A DNA stretch of 64,000 nucleotides. Source: Prevotella sp. MGM1. Its GTDB lineage: Bacteria > Bacteroidota > Bacteroidia > Bacteroidales > Bacteroidaceae. Under the pieces are notes generated by a model that saw only the letters and a program-made list of their open reading frames with translations, was not told the origin of the DNA and did not search any database. Shown here piece by piece: positions 26,094-35,674 of this stretch. The translations under genes were made by a program, and so were the position numbers. The stretch is taken from positions 1-64,000 of the forward strand of contig NZ_BEWV01000203.1 in assembly GCF_002933775.1 (NCBI RefSeq), in the 5' to 3' direction. Every line of letters starts with the position of its first letter. Within the stretch, counting starts at the first letter, position 1.

Positions 26094-28085
26094 ATGAAAA
26101 AACTATTTACTTTATTGACGCTTGTGATATGCTCTATAGGAGTTTCATGGGCAGGTGATGTTTTTACCATTTCATATAATGGTAAAGATGTCCAATCGAC
26201 AGACGGATATTTTACCCATTCGGCAAAACATAATTTTAATACCAAGTTTTCCGGTGGAAATTATGGCGGCATAAGTTTTAAGAGCGGACTTAAAATGGAA
26301 GGAGCCACAGAAATATATTTCACGTCCAATTCCACCGCTACTTTGACGATAGTCCAGTCTGCTTGGGAAAGTAACGGTGTTGTGCAGACAAACAAGCTCG
26401 ATGGAACAGAGCTTGTAGAGGGGGTGAGAGACGATGTAAACAAAGTAGTAGTCCACACAATAGAGAATTTGCCGGCTGGCGAGCATAAAATAACCCGTGG
26501 CAGCGGAGAAAATGGACTGTACTATGTTAAAGTGGAATATACGGGCGAGGCAATGATACAGTTGGCAACTCCTGAAATTTCCTATGATGCGTCTACCGGT
26601 GTAGTGACGATTGCGGATATATCAGATGCAAATGGTATTTATTATACAACAGACGGTACGACACCGTCTGCCGATAACGGAACAAAGTACGAGACATCTT
26701 TCACGGTTGATGACGGAACGTTAGTTAAGGCTATCGCTGTCGGTAATGGTACAACGACAATGAGTTCTTCTATTGCCGAGAAACAAGTCATTCGTACCGG
26801 TATAACAATAGCCGCTCCGGTCATTTCGGTTTATAATGGGACTGTGGCTATCATGTGTGCCAGCAAGAATGCTTCTATAGAATACAGTACTGATGGAACA
26901 ACATATACCGCTTATGGACGTGCCTTTACTCTGATGGAGGATAAGACCGTGTACGCTCGTGCCTCGAGAGAGGGCTGTACTACGTCTGAAATCGCGAGCA
27001 AGGCAGTGGCAGCGGTTCCGGCAGGTGTGAAGTCTAAGACTATCTACATGGGATTCGGCTCTTTTGACTCTCCTGCGAATATTGACGGATTTCACACATT
27101 AAAAGGTCGTGCTGGTGATCCGGCAGAGGGATATTCGCTGATATTGAATGTATCCGGCAAGACTTGGAGCAGTTCTAACGCTAAGGTTACTATGGCCAAT
27201 AATGAAACTCGCACCGCTATTAAGGGTTCAAACGGAGCACAGACCATTTTGAGACTTCCCGAAGGGATAAAGGCAACAAAGCTGACCCTTTACAGTTTCA
27301 TCAACGCCGCAAGCGGAACAAGAACCACAGGATGGAGAGAAGTGAACGGTGAGGATTTGACATCAATAGTCAATGAAGTGCCGATGGGAGCCAATAGTGA
27401 CAAGAAAGATTATCTGACAAATCCGGATATGCGCGTGTTCCCCTTGGATAATGTCTCAGGTGAAATTACATTTGCAAATACAGGCGAGCAGGTTTGTTTT
27501 GTTATCGCTCTTGATGTGATAGAGCCTTCTCAGACTGTCACAATCTCCGATGCCAAGTTCGCCACTTGTGTGGCAAATACCGATCTCGACTTTGCCGGTA
27601 CAGACGTTACGGCGTATACCGTGAGCGAGGTTGGCGAGACAACCGTGACACTTGTGAAGACAGACAAGGTGAAGGCCGGACAGACTGTGGTAGTAGGGGC
27701 GGAGGCCGCCGGAGCGTATGACATTCCCACTACTACGGAAGTGTTTACGGCTGCGACCAGTCTTATGGCATCTTCTGAAACCGAAGTGCCCGTGACGACC
27801 GAAAACAGCTATTATATCGTGGCTAACGGTGACAACGGCGTGGGATTCTACCCCGTACAGACCGGCACGTCAATCCCGGCCGGCAAAGGCTATATAGAAG
27901 TGCCGGCCAACAGTGCCAAAGGCCGTTTCCTAAGTTTCGGAATCGGTGGCGGTACAAGCGGTATCAGTGACGTGAAAGCCGCAACGGCAGAGAAAGGCGA
28001 GATATACAATCTCAACGGACAGCGTGTGGCCGCTCCCGCAAAAGGTCTCTACATCATGAACGGAAAGAAGGTTATATTCAAGTGA
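26094..28085 (+). CDS. secreted multidomain protein with chitobiase C-terminal-like domains
   Basis: A 663-residue exported protein with signal peptide MKKLFTLLTLVICSIGVSWA. Residues about 25-155 form a beta-rich domain (FNTKFSGGNYGGISFKSGLK). They are followed by two CHB_HEX_C_1-like modules (GIYYTTDGTTPSADNGTKYE at about 182 and ASIEYSTDGTTYTAYGRAFT at about 263), a lectin-like middle and a C-terminal domain. The C-terminus (GEIYNLNGQRVAAPAKGLYI then MNGKKVIFK) is the end found on many Bacteroidales secreted proteins and may act as a type IX-type sorting signal; sprA is in this window. No catalytic site is visible. A carbohydrate-binding or adhesion role is likely. Confidence 0.7.
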   Translation: MKKLFTLLTLVICSIGVSWAGDVFTISYNGKDVQSTDGYFTHSAKHNFNTKFSGGNYGGISFKSGLKMEGATEIYFTSNSTATLTIVQSAWESNGVVQTNKLDGTELVEGVRDDVNKVVVHTIENLPAGEHKITRGSGENGLYYVKVEYTGEAMIQLATPEISYDASTGVVTIADISDANGIYYTTDGTTPSADNGTKYETSFTVDDGTLVKAIAVGNGTTTMSSSIAEKQVIRTGITIAAPVISVYNGTVAIMCASKNASIEYSTDGTTYTAYGRAFTLMEDKTVYARASREGCTTSEIASKAVAAVPAGVKSKTIYMGFGSFDSPANIDGFHTLKGRAGDPAEGYSLILNVSGKTWSSSNAKVTMANNETRTAIKGSNGAQTILRLPEGIKATKLTLYSFINAASGTRTTGWREVNGEDLTSIVNEVPMGANSDKKDYLTNPDMRVFPLDNVSGEITFANTGEQVCFVIALDVIEPSQTVTISDAKFATCVANTDLDFAGTDVTAYTVSEVGETTVTLVKTDKVKAGQTVVVGAEAAGAYDIPTTTEVFTAATSLMASSETEVPVTTENSYYIVANGDNGVGFYPVQTGTSIPAGKGYIEVPANSAKGRFLSFGIGGGTSGISDVKAATAEKGEIYNLNGQRVAAPAKGLYIMNGKKVIFK

Positions 28086-28161
28086 TGAGCCGGTAAACCT
28101 TTTTGAAACAACAAGAAAGCGTAATCAAAATAAGAAACAATTTAAAGAAAGGAAACAAGAA

Positions 28162-28338
28162 ATGAAAAAATATATCAAACCCGAGATAGAAGTGTGTGTG
28201 TTGAACGTGGAGAATTGTCTGCTTGCGGCTTCCGATCCACGCGAAGGCGATAATATCTTCAATACGACACCTGTGGATGGTCCGTCGGCTCTGTCAAAGG
28301 ACCATAGCTTCGACCTCTGGGCAGACGATGAGGAATAA
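28162..28338 (+). CDS. 58-residue peptide of the MKKYxKPxIxV type
   Basis: ATG 28162 follows AAAGGAAACAAGAA. The product begins MKKYIKPEIEVCVLNVENCL and ends with LWADDEE, with LAAS after the hydrophobic start and TPVDGPSALSKDHSFD in the middle. Short proteins of this design are common next to secreted-protein genes in Prevotella and relatives and are often left unannotated. I know no proven function. It lies 76 bases after the chitobiase-fold gene and just before a strong terminator, so the two are probably co-transcribed. Confidence 0.65.
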   Translation: MKKYIKPEIEVCVLNVENCLLAASDPREGDNIFNTTPVDGPSALSKDHSFDLWADDEE

Positions 28339-28365
28339 GAATAGAGGATAAAGATTTAATATAAA

Positions 28366-28415
28366 AACCAGTCGGGTGGCCGTTTGCATGCAAACGGCCA
28401 CCCGACTGGTTTTTT
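28366..28415 (+). terminator. strong terminator
   Basis: A perfect 21-bp stem (AACCAGTCGGGTGGCCGTTTG and its complement) with a 4-base CATG centre, itself palindromic, followed by T. It closes the secreted protein-peptide unit. Confidence 0.9.
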
Positions 28416-28542
28416 GAATAATGACAGGCGCATGGTTGGTTTACCATAAATCCGCTCATACCGCGGGGGCGTTGACATGCGGCGACCCGTTTTTTGTTTT
28501 GAAAAAAATCACATTAATATTGGATTTTACATATTTTCTTCA

Positions 28543-28550
28543 TATATTTG
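28543..28550 (+). promoter_or_regulatory. -7 box of the lplA-gcv cluster
   Basis: TATATTTG 44 bases upstream of the lplA ATG. Confidence 0.5.
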
Positions 28551-28594
28551 CATAACCGTTGTTTATGGCGGAATAACCTGATGACTGTGGAATC

Positions 28595-29569
28595 ATGATA
28601 TACGTGGAGTTGCCCGACGATAGGGTGAGGAGGCTTTCTTTCTATCTGGCGATGGAGGAATATGTGGCACGGCACATGGATGAGCGTGACTTCTTCTTCA
28701 TGTGGCAGGTGGAACCGAGTGTTATTTTCGGCCGTAATCAGTTGATAGAGAACGAGGTCAATCTCGAATTCTGCCGCAACCGGGGCATAAGGACATACCG
28801 GCGCAAGAGTGGAGGCGGGTGCGTGTATGCCGATATGAAAAACATAATGTTCTCATACATCACGAGCGAGGAGAATGTGGGCTTCACATTCAACCGATAT
28901 ATAAATATGGTGGTGCTGGTGCTGAACCGTCTCGGAGTTGATGCCAGGGCCAACGGCCGCAATGACATAATGATAGGCGACCGCAAAGTGTCGGGCAACG
29001 CATTCTACAAACTCCCGGGACGGAGCGTCGTTCACGGTACCATGCTGTATGACACGGACATGGAAAACATGGTGGGAAGCATCACTCCCACGGACGGGAA
29101 ACTGCTGAGCAAAGGGGTGCGGAGTGTCCGTCAGCGTATAGCGTTGCTGAAAGACCATATCGGTATGGATATGGATGAGTTCAAACTGTTCGTGCGGGAT
29201 AATCTGTGCAAGAACCGCGTGACGCTCACCGAGAGCGACGTTTCGGCTGTTGAACACATCGAACGCGGTTATCTGTCGGATGATTTCATATACGGGAACA
29301 ACCCGAGATATACCGTGACGCGGCGCGGCAGGATAGAGGGCGTTGGCGAAATGGAGGTGCGGATGGAATTGAAAAACGACATTATAAAGGCCGTCAACAT
29401 CGTGGGCGACTATTTTCTGACAGGTGATATGGATTCAATGTTAATAGCCCCGCTCATAGGAACAAGGCTGACAGCGGAGGAACTGACCGCCGCCCTTCCC
29501 CGAAATACGGAAGACGTGGTGATGAATCTGAGTCGGGAAGAGCTTGTCAAGCTGTTGATGTCAAAGTGA
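28595..29569 (+). CDS. lplA: lipoate-protein ligase
   Basis: Activates lipoate with ATP and attaches it to lysine of acceptor domains such as GcvH. The 324-residue protein has the ligase-fold motifs FMWQVEPSVIFGRNQL, the lipoyl-AMP binding RRKSGGGCVYAD, the catalytic Lys region DIMIGDRKVSGNAFYKLPGR, and a C-terminal accessory domain. It stands directly upstream of the glycine cleavage genes, whose H protein needs lipoylation, so context and family agree. Confidence 0.92.
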   Translation: MIYVELPDDRVRRLSFYLAMEEYVARHMDERDFFFMWQVEPSVIFGRNQLIENEVNLEFCRNRGIRTYRRKSGGGCVYADMKNIMFSYITSEENVGFTFNRYINMVVLVLNRLGVDARANGRNDIMIGDRKVSGNAFYKLPGRSVVHGTMLYDTDMENMVGSITPTDGKLLSKGVRSVRQRIALLKDHIGMDMDEFKLFVRDNLCKNRVTLTESDVSAVEHIERGYLSDDFIYGNNPRYTVTRRGRIEGVGEMEVRMELKNDIIKAVNIVGDYFLTGDMDSMLIAPLIGTRLTAEELTAALPRNTEDVVMNLSREELVKLLMSK

Positions 29570-29701
29570 TAAAGGTCCGGAACTGTGTATGGCGGCGCTT
29601 GCGCTCGGAGATTGGTTACGATAAAGGGAGATGAAAGACCGGTGGTACAAGTATATCGCCATTGCATAATTAATTTAGGAACTACTAATTAAAACAACTA
29701 T

Positions 29702-30823
29702 ATGGAAAACAAAAGAACATGTCTTTACGATAAGCATGTGGCTTTCGGGGCATTGATAAGTCCGTTCGGAGGTTTCGACATGCCTATACAGTACAGCGAT
29801 ATAAAAGACGAGCATAACGCCGTGCGCACGGCGTGCGGTGTGTTCGACGTGTCGCACATGGGCGAAGTGATGGTTGACGGCCCTGATGCCGAACGCTATG
29901 TGAACCGCATTTTCACCAACGATGTTACCGGAATGCCGGCCGGAAAGATACTCTATGGCATGATGCTGTACGACAACGGCGGAACGGTGGACGACCTGTT
30001 GGTATACAAGATGGGCGGTGACAGTTTTTTCATAGTGATAAACGCCGCCAATATAGATAAGGACTGGGAGTGGATGGTACGTCAGGCTGAGGGTTTCGAC
30101 ATCGACATACGCAACATGTCGGAGCATTACGGTCAGATAGCCGTACAGGGACCTCGGTCGGAAGAGGTGGTCGAGCAAGTTCTCGGACTGCCTTGTAAAG
30201 AACTGTCTTTCTATACATCGAAAGTCATTGCGGCTGCCGACGGAAGCGAGGCGGATACAGCCGCGTCTTCGCTTGATATCATAATAAGCCGCACGGGATA
30301 TACCGGAGAGGACGGTTTTGAAATATACGGCACTCACGGTTTCATACGTGAGCAGTGGGACAAGCTGATGGCGAGCGGACGTTGCAAGCCCTGCGGACTC
30401 GGATGTCGCGACACTTTGCGTTTCGAGGTCGGGCTTCCTCTATACGGAGACGAGCTTTCTGCCGACATATCGCCGCTTATGGCCGGTCTCGGTTTCTTCT
30501 GTAAGCTCGACAAGGAAGGGTTTATCGGCCGTGAAGCGCTTCTCCGTCAGAAAGTCGGTGGCGTGCGGCAAAAGATTGTAGGAATAGAGCTTGCCGACAA
30601 GGCGATACCCCGTCACGGATATGAGGTGCTCAAAGACGGTGTGCGGATAGGTGAGGTGACGACCGGATACCACACCATTTCGACAGACAAGAGCGTGTGC
30701 ATGGCACTCGTCGATTCGGATTACGCCGCCCTCGATACACCTGTGGAGATACGGATTCGCAAAAAGACGTTTCCTGGCAAGGTCGTGAAAAAGAAGTTCT
30801 ACGACAAGCATTACAAGAAATAA
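29702..30823 (+). CDS. gcvT: glycine cleavage system T protein (aminomethyltransferase)
   Basis: Transfers the methylene group from the aminomethyl-lipoyl H protein to tetrahydrofolate and releases ammonia. The 373-residue protein shows FDVSHMGEVMVDGPDAERYV, DDLLVYKMGGDSFFIVINAA, the folate-site ISRTGYTGEDGFEIY, and GLGCRDTLRFEVGLPLYGDE. It is preceded by a 130-base gap in which I looked for a glycine riboswitch and saw no convincing one. Confidence 0.95.
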   Translation: MENKRTCLYDKHVAFGALISPFGGFDMPIQYSDIKDEHNAVRTACGVFDVSHMGEVMVDGPDAERYVNRIFTNDVTGMPAGKILYGMMLYDNGGTVDDLLVYKMGGDSFFIVINAANIDKDWEWMVRQAEGFDIDIRNMSEHYGQIAVQGPRSEEVVEQVLGLPCKELSFYTSKVIAAADGSEADTAASSLDIIISRTGYTGEDGFEIYGTHGFIREQWDKLMASGRCKPCGLGCRDTLRFEVGLPLYGDELSADISPLMAGLGFFCKLDKEGFIGREALLRQKVGGVRQKIVGIELADKAIPRHGYEVLKDGVRIGEVTTGYHTISTDKSVCMALVDSDYAALDTPVEIRIRKKTFPGKVVKKKFYDKHYKK

Positions 30824-30866
30824 TACGGTTAATCACAAGCAAAATATAAATTTAAAACATAACAAT

Positions 30867-31244
30867 ATGGCAAAAGTTATTGAAGGACTCTATTACTCGG
30901 AGTCGCACGAATATGTGAGAGTGGAAGACGGTTTCGGTTATATAGGCATTACGGATTATGCGCAACATGCGCTTGGTAATGTGGTTTACGTGGACATGCC
31001 TGAGGCAGACGACGAGGTGACGGCGGGCGAAGAGTTCGGTGCAGTGGAGAGTGTCAAGGCCGCAAGCGACCTCAACTCGCCTGTGAGCGGTACGGTGGTG
31101 GAGGTCAACGAGGCGCTCGACGATACCCCGGAGTTGCTCAATAAGGATGCATACGAGAACTGGATAATAAAGGTTGAGTTGTCGGATAAGGCCGAACTCG
31201 ACAGCCTCATGGATGCAAAGGCATACGAAGAGTTTTGCGAATAA
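30867..31244 (+). CDS. gcvH: glycine cleavage system H protein
   Basis: A 125-residue lipoyl carrier that shuttles the aminomethyl group between the P, T and L proteins. The lipoyl-lysine is Lys64 in FGAVESVKAASDLNSPVSGT, and the C-terminal half NWIIKVELSDKAELDSLMDA is standard. Confidence 0.95.
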   Translation: MAKVIEGLYYSESHEYVRVEDGFGYIGITDYAQHALGNVVYVDMPEADDEVTAGEEFGAVESVKAASDLNSPVSGTVVEVNEALDDTPELLNKDAYENWIIKVELSDKAELDSLMDAKAYEEFCE

Positions 31245-31247
31245 TTA

Positions 31248-31291
31248 CGGTCTATGAGCCGATGGCATGATATGCGTCGGCTCATAGACCG
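31248..31291 (+). other. perfect hairpin between gcvH and gcvPA
   Basis: The 15-bp inverted repeat CGGTCTATGAGCCGA / TCGGCTCATAGACCG with a 14-base loop starts 4 bases after the gcvH stop. There is no T run. It is followed by about 145 bases without a gene. It could be a leaky terminator or an RNA end that keeps gcvTH transcript more abundant than gcvP. Confidence 0.6.
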
Positions 31292-31436
31292 CAGGTTATC
31301 AAGCAATGATTTGCCGATCGCGGTGCCGGGAGCGGATAGGCGTGGACAAGGAATTTTAAAACCTTGATCTATGGCCTGCCGGTTCAGGGCCGATGAGTTG
31401 TAAATCTTCAATCTGTTAGTTACAAATACTGAAACA

Positions 31437-32750
31437 ATGAGTTACAAATATTTTCCTCATACAGACTCCGATATTCGGGATATGCTTGCCAAAATCGGTG
31501 TCACTTCGCTTGAAGAGCTTTACGCCGAGGTGCCTGATGAGATACGTTTCAAAGGCGATTATGAATTGCCCGAGGCCATGAGTGAGCTTGATGTGCGCCG
31601 TTTGTTTGCCACGCTCGGTTCACAGAACAGGCAACTGACATGCTTTGCCGGTGCGGGCGTATATGACCATTATACTCCTGCCGTGGTGCCGGCCATTGTC
31701 AGCCGTTCCGAATATCTCACGTCTTACACCCCGTATCAGGCCGAAATATCTCAAGGCACGCTGCATTATATATTCGAATACCAGTCTATGATGGCCGAAC
31801 TTACTGGCATGGATATTTCAAACGCTTCCATGTATGACGGCACTACGGCCACGGCTGAGGCCGTGATGATGGCTGTCGCCGCGGCCAAGAAGTGCGATAA
31901 GGTGCTCATATCGTCTACCGTTGATCCGAAAACACTTGCCGTAGTGCGTACTTATGCACATTTTAAAGGTATAAGGATAGAGATGATAGACTCCGTGGAC
32001 GGTGCCACTGACAAGGCCGATTTAGAGCGGAAGATGGCTGCCGGAGGTGTCGCCGGCGTGCTGGTGCAGCAGCCAAACTACTTCGGTGTGGTGGAAGACT
32101 ATTCCGGATATGCCGAAACTGTGCATTCGGGAAAAGCGGTTCTGATAATGAACAGCGTGGCGGCAGACCTCGCCGTTCTTAAAACGCCGGGTGAGTGGGG
32201 AGCCGATATCGCTGTCGGCGACGGCCAGAGCCTTGGCATACCGATGGCGTTCGGAGGCCCGTATGTCGGTTATATGTGCTGCACGGAGAGGCTGATACGA
32301 AAGATGCCCGGCCGTATTGTCGGCCTTACGAAAGACAATCGCGGGCAGAGGGCGTTCGTTCTCACCCTGCAAGCGCGCGAACAGCATATACGAAGGCAGA
32401 AAGCCACGTCGAATATATGCTCAAACGAGAGTCTCATGGCGCTTTTTGCCACCGTCTATATGTCTGTGATGGGCAGGCAAGGACTGCGTGAGGCGGCCGA
32501 GCTGTCGTATGCCGGAGCGCACTATCTGTGCGACCGTCTCATGGCTACCGGACGTTTCTCTCTTGCTTATGACCGCCCGTTCTTCAACGAGTTTTGCGTG
32601 CGTTATGATGGCGATGTCGATTCACTGCAGGAGCGTTTCACTGCCGCCGGCTTCTTTGGAGGCGTAAAGGTGGCGGGCGACACGATCATGTTTGCCGTCA
32701 CCGAGAAACGCACAAAAGAAGAGATAGACAGGCTTGTGGAAGTAGTATAA
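31437..32750 (+). CDS. gcvPA: glycine dehydrogenase (decarboxylating) subunit 1
   Basis: The N-terminal half of the two-subunit PLP-dependent P protein. The 437 residues include the start YFPHTDSDIRDMLAKIGVTS, the conserved YTPYQAEISQGTLHYIFEYQ, and PAIVSRSEYLTSYTPYQ, MYDGTTATAEAVMMA and SNICSNESLMALFATVYMS. The catalytic lysine is in the partner subunit encoded 24 bases downstream. Confidence 0.95.
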   Translation: MSYKYFPHTDSDIRDMLAKIGVTSLEELYAEVPDEIRFKGDYELPEAMSELDVRRLFATLGSQNRQLTCFAGAGVYDHYTPAVVPAIVSRSEYLTSYTPYQAEISQGTLHYIFEYQSMMAELTGMDISNASMYDGTTATAEAVMMAVAAAKKCDKVLISSTVDPKTLAVVRTYAHFKGIRIEMIDSVDGATDKADLERKMAAGGVAGVLVQQPNYFGVVEDYSGYAETVHSGKAVLIMNSVAADLAVLKTPGEWGADIAVGDGQSLGIPMAFGGPYVGYMCCTERLIRKMPGRIVGLTKDNRGQRAFVLTLQAREQHIRRQKATSNICSNESLMALFATVYMSVMGRQGLREAAELSYAGAHYLCDRLMATGRFSLAYDRPFFNEFCVRYDGDVDSLQERFTAAGFFGGVKVAGDTIMFAVTEKRTKEEIDRLVEVV

Positions 32751-32774
32751 CAACAGGAAAGTACATTTTAGGAT

Positions 32775-34172
32775 ATGAACAACAGATTATATGGAAGCCT
32801 GATATTTGAGCTTTCCCAAGAAGGAAGACGCGGTTATTCGCTGTCCAGGAACCGTTTCGGAGACTATAAGGTTCCGTCGGAGATGCGGCGCAAGGAAGAT
32901 GCCCGCCTGCCGGAGTGCGATGAATTGACCGTTGTGAGGCATTATACCAATCATAGTGCAAATAATTTTGGTGTGAACAACGGTTTTTATCCGTTGGGTA
33001 GTTGTACCATGAAATATAATCCGGCAATAGACGAGGAGGTGGCGGCAATGCCTGAGTTCGCCAATCTGCATCCGCTTCAGCCACACGGCACGGTAAAAGG
33101 GGCGGAGGCTTTGTGCGGTATGCTGTCGAGGGCGTTGCAGGCAATCACCGGTATGGCTGCGTTTACTTTCAAGCCATATGCCGGAGCGCACGGCGAGCTG
33201 GCCGGACTGATGGTCATTAGGGCATATCATGAGAGTAGGGGAGACGTCAAGCGGACGAAAGTCATCGTCCCGGACTCCGCTCATGGCACCAATCCGGCGT
33301 CGGCATCAGTGTGCGGTCTTGATGTTGTCGAGGTGAAAAGCCGTCCCGACGGCACTGTCGATGTAGATGATTTGAGAGGTCTCCTTGATGACACTATAGC
33401 CGCGATGATGATGACTAACCCCAATACGCTCGGGCTTTTCGAGAAGAGTATTCCGGAGATTGCCGCTTTGGTGCACGACTGCGGAGCGCTGATGTATTAT
33501 GACGGGGCAAATCTCAATCCGATGCTCGGTGCGTGCAGGCCCGGCGATATGGGCTTCGATGTGATGCACATCAACCTGCACAAGACATTCGCCACGCCTC
33601 ATGGGGGAGGCGGGCCTGGTGCCGGGCCGGTGGGAGTGCGCCACGGTCTCGAACAGTTTATGCCGATGGTGAGTCCTTATCACGGCAACTTCGCGGTAGA
33701 GATGCGTGCATACGCCTATATACTCAGCCTCGGACGGGAGAACATCAAGTATGTTGGGCCGCTTGCCACGCTGAACGCCAATTATATAAAAGAATCTCTT
33801 AAGGATGATTACGAGCTTCCCATCGACGGCCTGTGTAAGCATGAATTTGTGTTTGACGGCCTTAAGGACAAGTCTACAGGTGTGACGACGATGGACATTG
33901 CCAAGCGCTTGCTTGACTACGGATACCATGCCCCGACGATTTATTTCCCGTTATTGTTTCATGAAAGCCTCATGATAGAGCCTACGGAGAGCGAAAGCAA
34001 GGAGACGATGGACGGGTTCATAGATGTGATGCGTCGTATAGCCGTGGAGGCACGGGAGACCCCCGATGTGGTAAAGACCGCTCCGCACAGCACTCCGATA
34101 GGTCGTGTCGATGACGTGCTGGCAGCCAAGCATCCTGTAGTCACCTACCGGCAAATGTGTTCCGGAGCATAG
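32775..34172 (+). CDS. gcvPB: glycine dehydrogenase (decarboxylating) subunit 2
   Basis: The PLP-binding subunit that decarboxylates glycine and passes the aminomethyl group to the H protein lipoyl arm. The 465-residue protein has LGSCTMKYNPAIDEEVAAMP, PDSAHGTNPASASVCG, YYDGANLNPMLGACRPGDMG and the Schiff-base lysine near residue 269 in NLHKTFATPHGGGGPGAG. It is complete and is followed after 33 bases by the L protein gene. Confidence 0.95.
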   Translation: MNNRLYGSLIFELSQEGRRGYSLSRNRFGDYKVPSEMRRKEDARLPECDELTVVRHYTNHSANNFGVNNGFYPLGSCTMKYNPAIDEEVAAMPEFANLHPLQPHGTVKGAEALCGMLSRALQAITGMAAFTFKPYAGAHGELAGLMVIRAYHESRGDVKRTKVIVPDSAHGTNPASASVCGLDVVEVKSRPDGTVDVDDLRGLLDDTIAAMMMTNPNTLGLFEKSIPEIAALVHDCGALMYYDGANLNPMLGACRPGDMGFDVMHINLHKTFATPHGGGGPGAGPVGVRHGLEQFMPMVSPYHGNFAVEMRAYAYILSLGRENIKYVGPLATLNANYIKESLKDDYELPIDGLCKHEFVFDGLKDKSTGVTTMDIAKRLLDYGYHAPTIYFPLLFHESLMIEPTESESKETMDGFIDVMRRIAVEARETPDVVKTAPHSTPIGRVDDVLAAKHPVVTYRQMCSGA

Positions 34173-34205
34173 AGTGAAACACGTACACACGCAAATATTT
34201 CAGCT

Positions 34206-35546
34206 ATGAAGACAGATTTGATAATCATAGGCAGCGGCCCGGGAGGATACCGGGCCGCCGAATACGCAGCCGCTCATGGTCTGCAAGTGGTCGTGATAGA
34301 GGAGAATGAGGCCGGAGGGACATGTCTTAACCGGGGCTGTATACCCACGAAGGCGCTCTGCCGCAACGCCGAACTTATAGATTCCCTGCGCGATGCCGAG
34401 GCGCTTGGGTTTGCCAACATGGCATACGACATTGATTTCGGCCTTGTAAAGGAGCGTCAGGCCAAAGTTGTGGAGCAGTTGCGTGCAGGTGTCGAGTATC
34501 TGATGGCGAAGCCGGGGATAACGTTTGTCCGCGGCCGGGGGTGTTTCAATGACTCACATACCGTGGCAGTCGGCAATGAAGAGTATATGGCCGACAATAT
34601 TATTATAGCCACTGGGGCGCGTCCCAAAATGCCGGCCATACCGTCGCTCGATGCCGATGCTGTGATTACGTCCGACGGGTTGCTTGCCGTAGACCGTATC
34701 CCTGCCAGGCTGTGTATAGTCGGTGCTGGTGTGATAGGCATGGAATTTGCGTCTGTTTTCGCCTCTTTCGGCAGTGAGGTGACTGTTGTCGAGTATCTGA
34801 AAGAGTGTCTTCCTATGATAGACAGCGATGTGGCGGGGCGGCTCCGCAAGGCCGTAGCCCGCAAGGGAGTGAAGTTTTTCATGCAGTCGGCGGTCACATC
34901 GGTAGCCAAGGGCATTGTCACTTTCGAACGCAAGGGCAAGGCTCAGACCGTGGAGGCCGATGAGATACTGATAGCCACCGGCCGGCAGCCGAATGTAGAG
35001 GGACTTTATCTCGAAGCGGCGGGTGTGCAATACAGTCAGCACGGAATACCGACAGACGACAACATGACGACAAACATCCACGGGATATATGCCGTCGGCG
35101 ACGTGAACAGCCGCTGTATGCTGGCACATGCCGCCACGATGCAGGGTATCAGGGCTGTAAATGCCATTCTCGGGCTGTCGGACAGCATACGTTTCGACAT
35201 CATGCCGTCTGCCGTGTTCACCAATCCAGAGGCTGCAAGCGTTGGTGTCAGTGAGGATTACTGCAAGGAACAAGGACTTTCATACGTATGCCGTAAGGCT
35301 TATCACCGTGCCAACGGAAAGGCGCTGGCCATGAACGAGCCGGACGGCATGCTCAAACTGATTGCCGACAGCGGCGGACGCATAATCGGTTGTCATGCTT
35401 TCGGAGCCCATTCGGCCGACATGGTACAGGAGATAGGCGCGCTTATGTGCCGCGACACCACTCTCGAACAGCTTAAATATATAATCCACGCTCACCCCAC
35501 CGTGAATGAGATGTTGCAGGAAGCGGCGGCGAACGCACAGGGTTGA
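34206..35546 (+). CDS. lpdA: dihydrolipoyl dehydrogenase (L protein)
   Basis: FAD-dependent reoxidation of the dihydrolipoyl arm with NAD. The 446-residue protein shows the FAD site IIGSGPGGYRAAEYAA, the redox disulfide GGTCLNRGCIPTK, the NAD site CIVGAGVIGMEFASVFASFG, and the C-terminal His-Glu dyad HAHPTVNEMLQE. It is last in the glycine cleavage operon, so it likely serves that complex. Confidence 0.95.
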   Translation: MKTDLIIIGSGPGGYRAAEYAAAHGLQVVVIEENEAGGTCLNRGCIPTKALCRNAELIDSLRDAEALGFANMAYDIDFGLVKERQAKVVEQLRAGVEYLMAKPGITFVRGRGCFNDSHTVAVGNEEYMADNIIIATGARPKMPAIPSLDADAVITSDGLLAVDRIPARLCIVGAGVIGMEFASVFASFGSEVTVVEYLKECLPMIDSDVAGRLRKAVARKGVKFFMQSAVTSVAKGIVTFERKGKAQTVEADEILIATGRQPNVEGLYLEAAGVQYSQHGIPTDDNMTTNIHGIYAVGDVNSRCMLAHAATMQGIRAVNAILGLSDSIRFDIMPSAVFTNPEAASVGVSEDYCKEQGLSYVCRKAYHRANGKALAMNEPDGMLKLIADSGGRIIGCHAFGAHSADMVQEIGALMCRDTTLEQLKYIIHAHPTVNEMLQEAAANAQG

Positions 35547-35605
35547 TAGTGGTTTCGTGGTGTGGAAACTGTCCGTTATTTGAAAACGTACTTCATTTTT
35601 ACGAA

Positions 35606-35650
35606 AAACCGACATGGCTTTCTCAAATGTCGAGAAAGCCATGTCGGTTT
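35606..35650. terminator. terminator between convergent lpdA and GH28 genes
   Basis: AAACCGACATGGCTTTCTC and its perfect complement (35606-35624 / 35632-35650) with a 7-base loop. It ends in TTT on the plus strand and is flanked by T on the other, so it probably works both ways. Confidence 0.8.
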
Positions 35651-35674
35651 ATTTGCAAAGCCGTTTTTATCGTT

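Noticed and set aside
29570..29701. Glycine riboswitch upstream of gcvT
   Set aside because: I looked for the conserved core in the 130-base gap and could not find a convincing match.
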